Source of the DNA: Erythrobacter sp. HI0063
GTDB taxonomy: Bacteria; Pseudomonadota; Alphaproteobacteria; Sphingomonadales; Sphingomonadaceae
NCBI RefSeq assembly: GCF_001635685.1
Contig: NZ_LWFF01000274.1
Span: forward strand, 1-64,000
DNA length: 64,000 bases
Reading direction: 5' to 3'
Part shown: positions 8,995-18,000 of the stretch, in pieces
Numbering within the stretch: position 1 is the first letter of the stretch
Layout: each line of letters opens with the position of its first letter
Notes under the pieces: generated by a model
Databases searched by the model: none
Told to the model about the DNA's origin: nothing
What the model saw: the letters and a program-made list of their open reading frames with translations, nothing else
Position numbers and translations under genes: made by a program

Positions 8995-10701
8995 ATGGCA
9001 ACTGCAGCCAATCCCACCCGTGACGATTTCGCCGCCATGCTCGACGAGCAGCTCGGCGCTGCCGATGAAGGCGGCTTCGAAGGCCGCGTCGTCAAGGGCA
9101 CCGTCACCGCCATCGAAAACGGCATGGCGCTCATCGATGTCGGCCTCAAGAGCGAAGGCCGCGTCGATCTCAAGGAATTCATGCGCGGTGAAGACGCGCA
9201 CAGCCTGACCGTCGGCAGCGAAGTCGAAGTCTTCGTCGACCGGGTCGAGAACGCCGACGGCGAAGCCATGCTGTCGCGCGACCGCGCCCGCCGCGAAGCC
9301 GCGTGGGACAAGCTGGAAAGCGAATTCGGCGAAGGCAAGCGCGTCGAAGGCCGCATCTTCGGCCGCGTCAAGGGCGGCTTCACCGTCGATCTCGACGGCG
9401 CCGTGGCGTTCCTGCCCGGTTCGCAGGTCGACATCCGCCCCGTGCGCGACGTCACCCCGCTGATGGACATGGCCCAGCCCTTCCAGATCCTCAAGATGGA
9501 CCGCCGCCGCGGCAATATCGTGGTCTCGCGCCGCGCCGTGCTGGAAGAAACCCGCGCCGAACAGCGCAGCGAGCTGATCAACGACCTGACCGAAGGCCAG
9601 GTGATCGACGGCGTCGTCAAGAACATCACCGATTACGGCGCCTTCGTCGACCTCGGCGGTATCGACGGCCTGCTGCACGTCACCGACATGAGCTACAAGC
9701 GGGTCAACCACCCCAGCGAAATGATCGAGATCGGCCAGACCGTAACCGTCCAGATCATTCGCATCAACGAAGACACCCAGCGCATCAGCCTCGGCATGAA
9801 GCAGCTGGAAAGCGATCCGTGGGATGGCGTTGCGGCGAAGTATCCGGTCGGCATGAAGCTGACGGGCACCGTCACCAACATCACCGAATACGGCGCGTTC
9901 GTGGAAATCGAGCCGGGCATCGAAGGCCTGGTGCACGTGTCCGAAATGAGCTGGACCAAGAAGAACGTCCATCCCGGCAAGATCGTCTCGACCTCGCAGG
10001 AAGTCGAAGTGATGGTGCTGGAAGTGGACAGCGAAAAGCGCCGCATTTCGCTCGGCCTCAAGCAGGCTCAGCGCAATCCGTGGGAAGAATTCGCCGAAGC
10101 GCATCCCGTCGGCAGCAAGGTCGAAGGCGAAGTCAAGAACGCCACCGAATTCGGCCTGTTCGTCGGTCTTCCGGGCGACGTCGACGGCATGGTCCACATG
10201 TCCGACATCGCATGGGGCATTTCGGGCGAAGACGCGCTGGCGCTTCACCGCAAGGGTGAGCAGGTCGAAGCGGTCGTGCTCGATGTCGACATCGACAAGG
10301 AACGCATCAGCCTCGGCATGAAGCAGCTCGAAAAGGGTGCTCCGTCGGCAGACGGCACCGATTCGGGTGCGCTGCGCAAGGGTCAGGTCGTCACCGTGAC
10401 CGTGCTCGAAGTCCGCGATGGCGGCCTCGAAGTGCAGGTCGGCGACGATGGCGCGACCGGCTTCATCAAGCGTTCGGACCTCGGCCGCGACCGCGACGAG
10501 CAGCGTTCGGACCGCTTCCAGACCGGTGCCAAGGTCGATGCGATGGTCACCGGCTTCGATCGTTCGAAGAAGCCCACCTTCTCGATCAAGGCGCACCAGA
10601 TCGCCGAAGAGAAGGAAGCGGTTGCGCAGTTCGGCAGTGCCGACAGCGGCGCATCGCTGGGCGACATCCTCGGCGAAGCGCTGAAGAAGAAGGAAGACTA
10701 A
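8995..10701 (+). CDS. rpsA: Small-subunit ribosomal protein bS1
   Basis: S1 binds mRNA leaders and brings them to the 30S subunit for initiation. The 568-residue protein has the N-terminal part that docks on the ribosome (GGFEGRVVKGTVTAIENGMALIDVG) and six S1/OB-fold repeats, each with the ...GAFV-(D/E)...GL.HVT/SDMS pattern, for example DYGAFVDLGGIDGLLHVTDM and EYGAFVEIEPGIEGLVHVSE. The frame is open upstream to 8842, but ATG 8995 (MATAANPTRDDF) matches the conserved N-terminus and has AGGA 12 nt ahead. Codon use is strongly biased to C/G-ending codons, as expected for a highly expressed gene. A strong terminator follows 27 nt after the stop. Confidence 0.97.
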   Translation: MATAANPTRDDFAAMLDEQLGAADEGGFEGRVVKGTVTAIENGMALIDVGLKSEGRVDLKEFMRGEDAHSLTVGSEVEVFVDRVENADGEAMLSRDRARREAAWDKLESEFGEGKRVEGRIFGRVKGGFTVDLDGAVAFLPGSQVDIRPVRDVTPLMDMAQPFQILKMDRRRGNIVVSRRAVLEETRAEQRSELINDLTEGQVIDGVVKNITDYGAFVDLGGIDGLLHVTDMSYKRVNHPSEMIEIGQTVTVQIIRINEDTQRISLGMKQLESDPWDGVAAKYPVGMKLTGTVTNITEYGAFVEIEPGIEGLVHVSEMSWTKKNVHPGKIVSTSQEVEVMVLEVDSEKRRISLGLKQAQRNPWEEFAEAHPVGSKVEGEVKNATEFGLFVGLPGDVDGMVHMSDIAWGISGEDALALHRKGEQVEAVVLDVDIDKERISLGMKQLEKGAPSADGTDSGALRKGQVVTVTVLEVRDGGLEVQVGDDGATGFIKRSDLGRDRDEQRSDRFQTGAKVDAMVTGFDRSKKPTFSIKAHQIAEEKEAVAQFGSADSGASLGDILGEALKKKED

Positions 10702-10728
10702 GCGCTTCCATCTTCGGATGAACTAAGA

Positions 10729-10766
10729 AAGGCCCGCCTGCGGATCGCGCAGGCGGGCCTTTTCTT
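10729..10766 (+). terminator. Rho-independent terminator of rpsA
   Basis: A 14-bp perfect stem, AAGGCCCGCCTGCG (10729-10742) with CGCAGGCGGGCCTT (10748-10761), and a 5-nt loop, followed by TTTTCTT. This is one of the strongest terminators in the window. Confidence 0.93.
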
Positions 10767-10794
10767 GTCCGGCGCGGCTCCCTAGGTTGGTGCC

Positions 10795-11549
10795 ATGCTC
10801 CAGATCCACCAATTCCTCTGCCTGTCCGACAATTACGGATTTCTCCTCCACGATCCCGACAGCGGCGAAACGGTCGCGATCGATACGCCCGATGGCGATA
10901 GGTGTCTCGAAGAGGCTGATGCCAAGGGATGGACGATCACGCAGATCTGGAACACCCACTGGCATCCCGACCATGCCGGCGGAAACGAGACGGTGGCGAA
11001 GGCGACCGGCGCCAAGATCGTCGCGCCCGCCGAGGTCGCGAAGCTGAGCGCGATCGACACGGAAATTAAGCACGGCGACACCGTCTCCATCGGATCGCAC
11101 GAAGCGCGCGTGATCGACGTTTCCGGCCACACCAACGGCCACATCGCCTATCATCTGCCGCAGGACGATATCGCCTTCGTCGGCGACAGCGTGTTCGCCC
11201 TTGGCTGCGGGCGGATGTTCGAAGGCGAGGCCGGACAGTTCTGGCAGAGCCTCCAGCGGATTAAGGCGCTACCGCCAAAACGACTCTCTATTGCGCGCAC
11301 GAATATACGGCAGCCAACGCTAAATTCGCGCTTCACGCCGATCCCGACAATGCCGCACTGCAAGACTATGCCGCCGAGATCGCCGACAAACGCGAGCGGG
11401 GCGAACCGACCGTGCCGATGGGCTTGGCGCGCGAATTGGAGACGAACCCTTTCCTACGCGCCGACGATGCCGACATGCAGGCTCGCTGGGGCGGCAGCAG
11501 CGCCGCCGAGACCTTCGCGGCGCTGCGCAAGGCGAAGGACGGTTTCTAG
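10795..11549 (+). pseudogene. gloB: Hydroxyacylglutathione hydrolase (glyoxalase II), one-base frameshift
   Basis: GloB hydrolyses S-lactoylglutathione to lactate and glutathione, the second step of methylglyoxal removal. The first 160 codons are normal, with the metal-binding motif THWHPDHAGG (His55, His57, Asp59, His60), a further His in SGHTNGH, and the bridging Asp in FVGDSVFALGCGR. At the A4 run 11277-11280 the frame is lost: the conserved CAHEYTAANAKFAL, whose His is a metal ligand, and the rest to KAKDGF and a TAG at 11547 continue in the -1 frame without any stop. Adding one A restores a full 251-residue protein, the family's usual length. As written the ribosome would run on to 11667 and give a 290-residue protein lacking one ligand and the substrate-binding domain. 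A sequencing error in the homopolymer is as likely as a true mutation. Confidence 0.85.
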
Positions 11550-11585
11550 CGACTCGGCGAGCGCATCCGTCACCGTGCACCAAAC

Positions 11586-11613
11586 GAAAAAGGGCGACCC
11601 TTGGGCCGCCCTC
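11586..11613 (-). terminator. Terminator of the ATP synthase FO operon
   Basis: On the minus strand a GC stem (AGGGCGG...TCGCCCT, closing near an AAG loop) is followed by TTTTT, the complement of the A-run 11586-11591. It lies about 33 nt past the atpF stop and also separates it from the convergent gloB. Confidence 0.7.
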
Positions 11614-11645
11614 TTCCTTAAATTTCAAAGCGTTTTCGCGTCGGT

Positions 11646-12215
11646 TCAGATCCCGGCGATCAGCTGATCCGCCAGCGAGCGGTCCGCTTCCGCATCATGC
11701 TTTTCCGCGATCAGTTTCCGGCTGGCCGCCGTAGCGGCGATGGCGGCGCGGTTGCGCACGTCGGCGATCGCCTCACGCTCCGCAGCGGCGATCTTGTCTT
11801 CGGCCATGCGCTGGCGGCGTTCCACCATTGCTTGTCCGTCGGCTTCCGCCTTGGCGACGATCGTGTCCGCTTCGTTCCGCGCCGTTTCGAGCATGGTTTC
11901 CGCGTCTTTTTCCGCAGACGCGATCCGCTTGGCGTACTCGTCGCGCAGCGTTTCCGCCTCGTGGCGAAGCGCCTTGGCCTCGTCGAGCTGTTCCTTGATC
12001 GCGGCGATGCGGCCATCGAGCCCGCCGGCGATAGTCTTGTGAACCTTGGCGCCGAAGAAGGCGATCAGGAACAGGATCAGCATTGCGATCGAGACCCACT
12101 GGAAAGGCGCAAGGCCCAGCAGTTCGGGTTCGACATGCGTCGGAGCGCCGCCATGACCTTCTTCGATGAATGCTTCGGCGGATTCGGTGGCGAAGACCTG
12201 CGGTGCGTTAGCCAT
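11646..12215 (-). CDS. atpF: ATP synthase FO subunit b
   Basis: Subunit b is one of the two peripheral-stalk proteins that hold the F1 head still against FO. The 189-residue product has one membrane helix at about residues 40-60 (FQWVSIAMLILFLIAFFGAKV), a short charged joint, and a long coiled coil rich in Ala, Glu, Arg and Lys. Its 5' end overlaps the b' gene by 8 nt. Alphaproteobacteria carry two unlike b subunits; this second one, with a 35-residue N-terminal extension, is conventionally called b. It is the last gene of the cluster; the F1 genes are elsewhere, as usual in this group. Confidence 0.92.
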   Translation of the reverse strand: MANAPQVFATESAEAFIEEGHGGAPTHVEPELLGLAPFQWVSIAMLILFLIAFFGAKVHKTIAGGLDGRIAAIKEQLDEAKALRHEAETLRDEYAKRIASAEKDAETMLETARNEADTIVAKAEADGQAMVERRQRMAEDKIAAAEREAIADVRNRAAIAATAASRKLIAEKHDAEADRSLADQLIAGI

Positions 12216-12702
12216 GGATCATGGCCTCCTTGACCGCCTTGTTCGCGGTGGGCTTGGTCACCTTGATCCCGGCGAGGCGCTGGACGATGTCCTGCGCCGC
12301 TTCGGCGGCGACGGTTTGGATTTCGCCCATGGCTTCGTCGCGCGAGGCGGCGATGCGCTGTTCGGCTTCCGAGAGACGCGCGTCCAGGCGAGCCTGCGCC
12401 TCGGCGAGCTTTTTCTCGTTGGCGAGAGCGGCATCGCTCTTCGCCTTGGCGATCAGCGCCTGGGCGGCGGCACGATTCTCGTTTTCGCGAGCCCGCCAGG
12501 CCTCTTCCCGCTCGTCGGCAGCGTCGCGCGCGGCCTGCGCCGCGGCGAGATCGTCACCGATCTGCTTGTCGCGCAGGGCGACGGTTTCCATCACGCGCGG
12601 CACCATCAGCCGCCCGATGAAGAAGAAGGTGATGCCGAAGAACACCAGCAGCCAGAAGATCTGGCTCGACCAGGTTTCGGCAAGTTGGGCTATCTGAGGC
12701 AT
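12208..12702 (-). CDS. atpX: ATP synthase FO subunit b' (second peripheral-stalk subunit)
   Basis: The 164-residue product starts MPQIAQLAETWSSQIFWLLVFFGITFFFIGRLM, so the membrane helix comes right at the N-terminus, followed by a long Ala/Glu/Arg coiled coil. This is the pattern of the b' subunit, which pairs with b in photosynthetic and alphaproteobacterial F-type enzymes. It starts 111 nt after atpE, the largest gap within the cluster, and overlaps the b gene by 8 nt. Sequence likeness between b and b' is low, so the b/b' assignment rests on order and N-terminal layout. Confidence 0.9.
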   Translation of the reverse strand: MPQIAQLAETWSSQIFWLLVFFGITFFFIGRLMVPRVMETVALRDKQIGDDLAAAQAARDAADEREEAWRARENENRAAAQALIAKAKSDAALANEKKLAEAQARLDARLSEAEQRIAASRDEAMGEIQTVAAEAAQDIVQRLAGIKVTKPTANKAVKEAMIHG

Positions 12703-12813
12703 TCACGCAACTCGCTGATAGAAGGCCGTTGGGGCAACTGCGAAAAATTCGAGCGGCGGGCCCTGGGGGAGCGGGATGACACCCGCCCTCCCCGAGGGCT
12801 CGACGCGTCCGCC

Positions 12814-13038
12814 TTACTGGAAGATCAGCAGGGCGGCGATGACGAAGGACAGCAGGCCCAGAAGCTCGGCACCGGCGAAACCGATGAAGAGACGGCCCTG
12901 CTGGCTGTCGGCGGCGCCGGGATTGCGCAGCGCACCTTCGAGGAACTTGGCGAACACGTTACCCACACCGATAGCGGCGAGGCCGCAACCGATCGCGGCG
13001 AGACCCGCACCCATGAGCTTGGCGGCTTCAGCTTCCAT
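12814..13038 (-). CDS. atpE: ATP synthase FO subunit c (rotor ring)
   Basis: A 74-residue hairpin of two membrane helices that forms the proton-driven rotor ring. Helix one is the glycine-rich [23 protein letters not shown], the polar loop is [13 protein letters not shown], and helix two contains the ion-binding glutamate in [21 protein letters not shown]. No sodium-ring signature is visible, so protons are the expected ion. The reading frame extends far upstream, but the ATG at 13038, with AAGGAGTTT before it, is the only sensible start. It follows atpB by 32 nt. Confidence 0.97.
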   Translation of the reverse strand: MEAEAAKLMGAGLAAIGCGLAAIGVGNVFAKFLEGALRNPGAADSQQGRLFIGFAGAELLGLLSFVIAALLIFQ

Positions 13039-13070
13039 GATGTAAACTCCTTGACGTATGAAACAGGTGG

Positions 13071-13856
13071 TTAGTGAAGGTTTTCGGCGTCGTTGATGTA
13101 AAGCGACGTCAGAAGGGCGAAGACGTAGGCCTGGATACCGGCCACCAGCAGTTCGAGCGCGCAGATCGCGATCATCAGAACCATGCTGGGGATGCCGATG
13201 GCGACCCCGTAGAGCGGGCCGGCATTGCCACCCGAAATCACGAAGCTGGACAGCACTTCCAGAAGGACGTGCCCGGCCATCATCGCCACGAACAGACGCA
13301 GAGCGAGGCTGAACGGGCGGACCATGAAGCTGATCAGCTCGATCGGCGCGATGATCGGGATCATCGGCCAGGGCGTGCCGTGCGGCACGAACAGGCTGAA
13401 GAAGTGGAAGCCATGCTTCCAGAAGCCGACTGCCAGCACGATCGTGAACGAGATCACGGCGAGAATGCCGGTCACGGTGAAGTGGCTGGTGAATGTGAAA
13501 GGATGCAGGCCGACGACGCCGAGCGGCAGAAGGCCGAGCACGTTGGCGAACAGGATGAACATGAACAGGCTGAAGACGTAAGGCACGTATTTGCGCCCCG
13601 CCTTGCCGATATTGGCTTCCAGCATGTCGTCGATGAAGCCGGTGAAGCTTTCGACCATCATCTGCCAGCGGCCTGGCACCACCTGGCGACGCATGCCGCC
13701 CGCGACGAAGATACCGAGCACCACGACGGTGATCAGCATCCACAACGCGCTGTTGGTGAAGGCGATATTGAAGCCTGCCAGCTCCCAGTTCTCCGTGCCG
13801 GCAAGCGGCTCGATCGTGAACTGGTGCATCGGGTCGACCTTGGCCGATTGTGCCAC
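13071..13856 (-). CDS. atpB: ATP synthase FO subunit a (proton channel)
   Basis: Subunit a provides the two half-channels that pass protons to the c-ring. The 261-residue product has five to six membrane helices, with the essential arginine in the helix [21 protein letters not shown] and the conserved [22 protein letters not shown] region. It starts with GTG at 13856 ([18 protein letters not shown]); the MHQF methionine at 13829 is an alternative, but the longer N-terminus matches what I recall of related proteins. It follows atpI by 54 nt. Confidence 0.95.
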   Translation of the reverse strand: MAQSAKVDPMHQFTIEPLAGTENWELAGFNIAFTNSALWMLITVVVLGIFVAGGMRRQVVPGRWQMMVESFTGFIDDMLEANIGKAGRKYVPYVFSLFMFILFANVLGLLPLGVVGLHPFTFTSHFTVTGILAVISFTIVLAVGFWKHGFHFFSLFVPHGTPWPMIPIIAPIELISFMVRPFSLALRLFVAMMAGHVLLEVLSSFVISGGNAGPLYGVAIGIPSMVLMIAICALELLVAGIQAYVFALLTSLYINDAENLH

Positions 13857-13910
13857 GTCTCTGTGTATCCCTAGTCCTGCGGTCTCGACGCCTGCCCCCG
13901 CGAAGCGAGA

Positions 13911-14231
13911 TCAGACTTCCGGCGGCCGGTTCGCCGATCGGAAGATATTCCTGAAGGCCACGATTATCCCGAGGAACAATCCGACCAACAGACCCCATGG
14001 CGCAGTGCCCGCCAGCCAGTCCACCAGCCAACCGAGCACCAGGCCTCCGAGAACACCGCCGAGCAAATCGGCCAGGACGCGGTTGCCGCTGCGATAGCTC
14101 GCATCGGCCCCCTTCACCTGTGGCTTGTTGCGTTTGTCTTCACGCTCGCGTGCGACCTTGAGCCGCTCCTCGAGCGCGTCGATCCGCGCATCTTCGCCAA
14201 TGGGTTCCCGTGCGGGTTTCTCGTCGCTCAT
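13911..14231 (-). CDS. atpI: AtpI/AtpZ-type ATP synthase accessory protein
   Basis: A 106-residue protein at the head of the FO operon, thought to help in c-ring assembly and possibly Mg2+ supply to the ATP synthase. The N-terminal half is charged and likely coiled ([21 protein letters not shown]). The C-terminal half has two membrane helices with many glycines ([22 protein letters not shown] and [19 protein letters not shown]). Position directly before atpB supports the call more than sequence identity does. Confidence 0.88.
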   Translation of the reverse strand: MSDEKPAREPIGEDARIDALEERLKVAREREDKRNKPQVKGADASYRSGNRVLADLLGGVLGGLVLGWLVDWLAGTAPWGLLVGLFLGIIVAFRNIFRSANRPPEV

Positions 14232-14376
14232 GCCAGCCTCCTTAACGGATCGCGCGGCACAGGCAATGAGGTGCCCGCCGAGGGCGCCGCCCCCTTAGGC
14301 GGGGGGTATCTGCGAGTCAACACGAAGGGGGAGGGAAATGGGAGCACCAAGCCGCTCGCGGCCGGTACAGTTAAGC

Positions 14377-14403
14377 ACGGGACTGCATAAAATGCGGTCC
14401 CGT
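14377..14403 (-). terminator. Hairpin at the end of the ydbH-ynbE-ydbL operon, probable terminator
   Basis: ACGGGAC (14377-14383) and GTCCCGT (14397-14403) pair, with a second GCAT/ATGC pairing inside and an AAA loop. It begins 10 nt after the ydbL stop. There is no T-run on the minus strand, so it may stabilise the mRNA end rather than terminate on its own. Confidence 0.5.
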
Positions 14404-14412
14404 ACGTGTCGG

Positions 14413-14829
14413 TTACGGACAGCGCGCGTCGCGCTGGGGCGCGCCGGAGCCGCGCGTCGCCCAGCTGCCGTCGGGCGCCTGGTATTTCTCGCCCGGAGAT
14501 GTCTTGAGGATCGCCTGGCATCCGGCGGCAAAGGCGTATTCTTCCAGCGTGGCGCGGGCGGCCTGCGCTTTTTCCGAATAGACCGCGCGGCGCTTGATAT
14601 TGATGTCGTTGACGATGCGCCGCAGCGCGGGCGTTTCCGCGCCGACGATGCCGATATAGCCGTCCATCTTCTCACCCACTTCGCCCGAGGCGCGGGCCGA
14701 GGCATAGGCCGGATCGCGCTGCGCGAAAGCAGGCGCCGCGATGCCGCCGAGCGCGGTGGCACCGGCGACGAGGGCGAAGGCGGCGTTACGGGCGAAGGTG
14801 CGTGCGGATTGGTTCGGTCGAATGGTCAT
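14413..14829 (-). CDS. ydbL: YdbL-like periplasmic protein (DUF1318)
   Basis: A 138-residue secreted protein of the YdbL/DUF1318 family. After the start MTIRPNQSARTFARNA there is a signal peptide ending about PAFAQ, then the family core with ASGEVGEKMDGYIGIV and the RRIVNDINIKRRAVYSEKA segment. In Escherichia coli YdbL is reported to act as a helper for the YdbH-YnbE bridge that carries phospholipid between the membranes. The longer frame from 14880 adds residues with no signal character, so ATG 14829 is preferred. It is the third gene of the operon, 10 nt after ynbE. Confidence 0.87.
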   Translation of the reverse strand: MTIRPNQSARTFARNAAFALVAGATALGGIAAPAFAQRDPAYASARASGEVGEKMDGYIGIVGAETPALRRIVNDINIKRRAVYSEKAQAARATLEEYAFAAGCQAILKTSPGEKYQAPDGSWATRGSGAPQRDARCP

Positions 14830-14839
14830 GGTGCTGATC

Positions 14840-15052
14840 CTAGAAGATATCGGCATTCTCGTCGATCGTATTGCCCGCATCCTCGGCCAGGCGATAGATC
14901 ACCTCCTGCCGGATATTGACGTTCAATTCGATCACGATCGGTTCCTCGGGCGCATTCACCGTTATGCAGCCGGGCAATGCGACCAGCGCCGCCAGTGCCC
15001 CGAGCACCAGAGGTGACGGCACTCCTTTGGTCCGAAGATATGGTCGGCTCAT
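14840..15052 (-). CDS. ynbE: YnbE-like outer-membrane lipoprotein
   Basis: A 70-residue lipoprotein with signal SPLVLGALAALVALPGC; Cys29 would be lipidated. The mature part has only about 40 residues and contains IVIELNVNIRQEVIYRLAED, which matches the short YnbE core that in E. coli multimerises and links YdbH to the outer membrane. The ATG at 15052 (MSRPYLRTKG) gives a normal signal peptide; the open frame goes on to 15088. It sits between ydbH (32 nt) and ydbL (10 nt), the same order as in enterobacteria, which strengthens the assignment of a very small gene. Confidence 0.87.
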   Translation of the reverse strand: MSRPYLRTKGVPSPLVLGALAALVALPGCITVNAPEEPIVIELNVNIRQEVIYRLAEDAGNTIDENADIF

Positions 15053-15084
15053 AGCGCTCCCTCGCTTTCTTGATCCTGAATGTC

Positions 15085-18000
15085 TCATGGTCGGGTTCCG
15101 GGGCCTTGGGGCACGATATCGTCCTCCTCGATGGGTTCCGCGGCCTCCTCGCCCGTCACCTCGCGGCCCAGCAGGCGCGTCCCGTCGCTCGATAGCAGGC
15201 CGAGTTCGCGCGGATCGCGCACGGCGGCCGGGTCGTAGAGCGATTTCAGCGACGTGATCAGCTGATAGAACGGCGCGCGGATGTTGACGCGGAACTGAAG
15301 CGGCAGCGCCGCCAGCCTGCGCGTGATGAAATTGGACGAGGCCCCCTCGCCCTGGCTGACTCCATCGAAGCGCACGCGCGTCACGATCTCGCCGGTCAGC
15401 GGCCCGTCCATCGCGAGGCGCATCTGACGATAGTCGAGGCTGCGCAGCGCATCGAAGGCGAAATTGGCGATGGGAGACAGGTCTTCATAAGTCAGCTCAC
15501 CGACATAGGAGATATTGCCCCCCGGCGCGCGCGACAGCAGCAGCCCGTCCTCGATCCGGCCATTGCCTTGCGCATCGAAAACGATGGGAACGGTCCCATC
15601 GAACGTGCCGGTGGCACCGAGATTGCCGATATCCATCTGGTCGATGAAGGCGCCCGCATCCAGTCCGACGATCTCAAAGACGTAGCGCCGCTCCTCTTCC
15701 ACGCCGAAATTCAGATCGACCTCGCGCAGGATTAGCTCGCCGCCCATGAACGGCCAGCGCCCCCCTTCGACCGACAGGAATTGCCAATTTCGCAGCGCGA
15801 ATTCGACTTCGCCGTCGAGCACTTCGATCCCCGGATTGATCGAAGCGACACGCAGTGTCTGGCCCGGTGCGGTGGTGAGGTTGAGGAGATCGGTGAAGCG
15901 GATCGTTCCGCTCGCCCCGCGCACCGGGCCGAAGGCGGCGGCGAGATCGAGATCGTCGGTCGTCAATTCGCCGGAACTGGTCACTCCGTTCGCGCCCCAG
16001 TCCAGCCGACCCGTCCCGCTGACAATTCCGCTAACATTCGCAACCACGCCCAGGGCCAGACGCGACAGATCGTCAGGCTGGAGCAGAGGATCGAATTGCA
16101 GGTCCGCGATGGCGAGATCGGCATGGCCGCGCCCGGTCGACAGATCGTGGCGGATATCGGCCCCGGTCACGATCCGGTCGCTCGCCGGATTGCGCAGATC
16201 GGCATAGGCGGTGATCAGATTGTCTTCGAGCGCCAGCGTCGCGTCGCGCGCCACCAGCGGCTCGAACCGGTCGGGATCCGCCCGGTCGGTCAGAATGAAG
16301 CTGCCTTCGGCGAGTTCGAGCCGCCCGTCGCGATAGCGCCAGTTTCCTGTCGCTTCGCCGATATCGAGCGGCACGGCGTCGAGCGTCACGTCCGCGTCGG
16401 AAAACGTGCCTGCGATATCCTCGCCGAACCGCGCGTCGAGCCCGCTGACGACGAAGCGTGCCGCCGTGCCGACTGGGCCGAGCGATACGTCCAGCTCGCG
16501 CGCGGTCATCACGCCGGGATAGGCGAAGCCTACAGGCCCGCTGACGAGCCGGATCGGCGTGCTGCCTAACCTGCCCGCAAGGTCCAGCGAAGGCGCGCCC
16601 GCAGCGATCCTGATGCCGTCAGGCCCGTTGCGGACAATGGCGTTTCCCGGCGGCGGGCACAGGGTCAGGCGGCGGCGTTCGAGCGTCAGATTGGCAAGCG
16701 TCAGGCTGTCGAAGCCCACATCGGTGCAACCCGGCCACAGCGCGAGCGCCCCGCCGGGCATCCAGCGCCCCTCGATGGGCAGGCGCAGATTGCGCGTCGA
16801 TCCCCCCGGCAGCGGCCCGCTCGCAATCGCTTCGCCGGTGAAACGCAAGGCGCCGCTATTGGCTTGCGCCAGCGTAAGGCGTGGGATTTCGAGCGCGGAG
16901 CCGCCCGCTTCGTAGCGGCGCATGGCCAACCGGAATTCGGTATCGCCAGTCGCGCGCCGCTCCATCCTGCCGTTGACGAACGGAAGCCCGGCCCCGCCCA
17001 TGGCGATATTGCCCGCCAGAAGCGGCGGAGCACCGTCGCGAAATTGTGCCTCCACGCGCGACAGAGACATAAGCCGCGTGCCCGATCCGCCGCGCAGCGC
17101 GCCGCGCGGCATCACGAGAGTGGCTCCGCTTGGGCCATAGCGCGCGGACAGGTCGGCGGCGAAGGCGCTACCACGCGATTCGCGGCGCAGGATATCGGCG
17201 ACACGTTTGGCGATCGGAGCGACCAGCGTACCCGCGCCGCTGCTCCCCAGCTCTGCGATCGCCGCATCGGATCGCGCACCGAGCCGCAGGCCATTGCTTT
17301 CCACATCGCCGCGCCAATCCAGGCGATCGAGGCTCCGATCGCTGCGCAGCGCACCGTCCAGCGTGACCAGGGCCGCCGTGGCATAAGGCGAAGCGGCACC
17401 GCGCAGCGCCAGCGTGTGCTCGAGGGCCAGCACGTCGCCGCGCAGGCTCGCTCTCACACGCCCACCGATCCCGTTTGCGGCATAGGCGCCCGCCTCCGCG
17501 CGGCCGAGGCGCAGGCCCGCCGAGCCGGAAAAATTCGCCAGTGCCGCATCGCTGCGCGCTTCGACCTGCGCCGATCCGGCGGCGAGCGACACATCCCCGC
17601 AATCGAGCGAACGGAAGCGCAGCGGCCCTTCGAAGGACGGCACCCCATCCTTCGTCGCAAGAGCGCCGTACAAAGTTGCGCCCGCGATAGCGCAGCCATC
17701 GGCCTCGATCTCTGGGGCGGCGGCGGCGATCGTGCCGGAAAACCCGTCATCGATCCGTCCCTCGCCGTCGAGCTTGAGCCCGATTGCGCCGTATCGCGTC
17801 TCGATCAGCCCGCGCCCGTCGCGGATTGCGATGTCGATTTCAGGCAGGCCGGGCGGCGCGTCGCTTTCGCGGTAGATCACTTCGTCGAGACTGCCGAAGC
17901 TGACTCGCCCGCCGCGCAAAACGCCGTAGAGGCGCGGACGTGTGAGGATAATGCGGCCGATCTCGGGGGTGCCCAGACGCTGTTCGAGGCGGACCACCAC

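Noticed and set aside
8746-10596. Minus-strand open frame of 616 codons
   Set aside because: It is antisense to rpsA, whose strong codon bias keeps the opposite strand open. The His/Asp-rich product has no recognisable motif.
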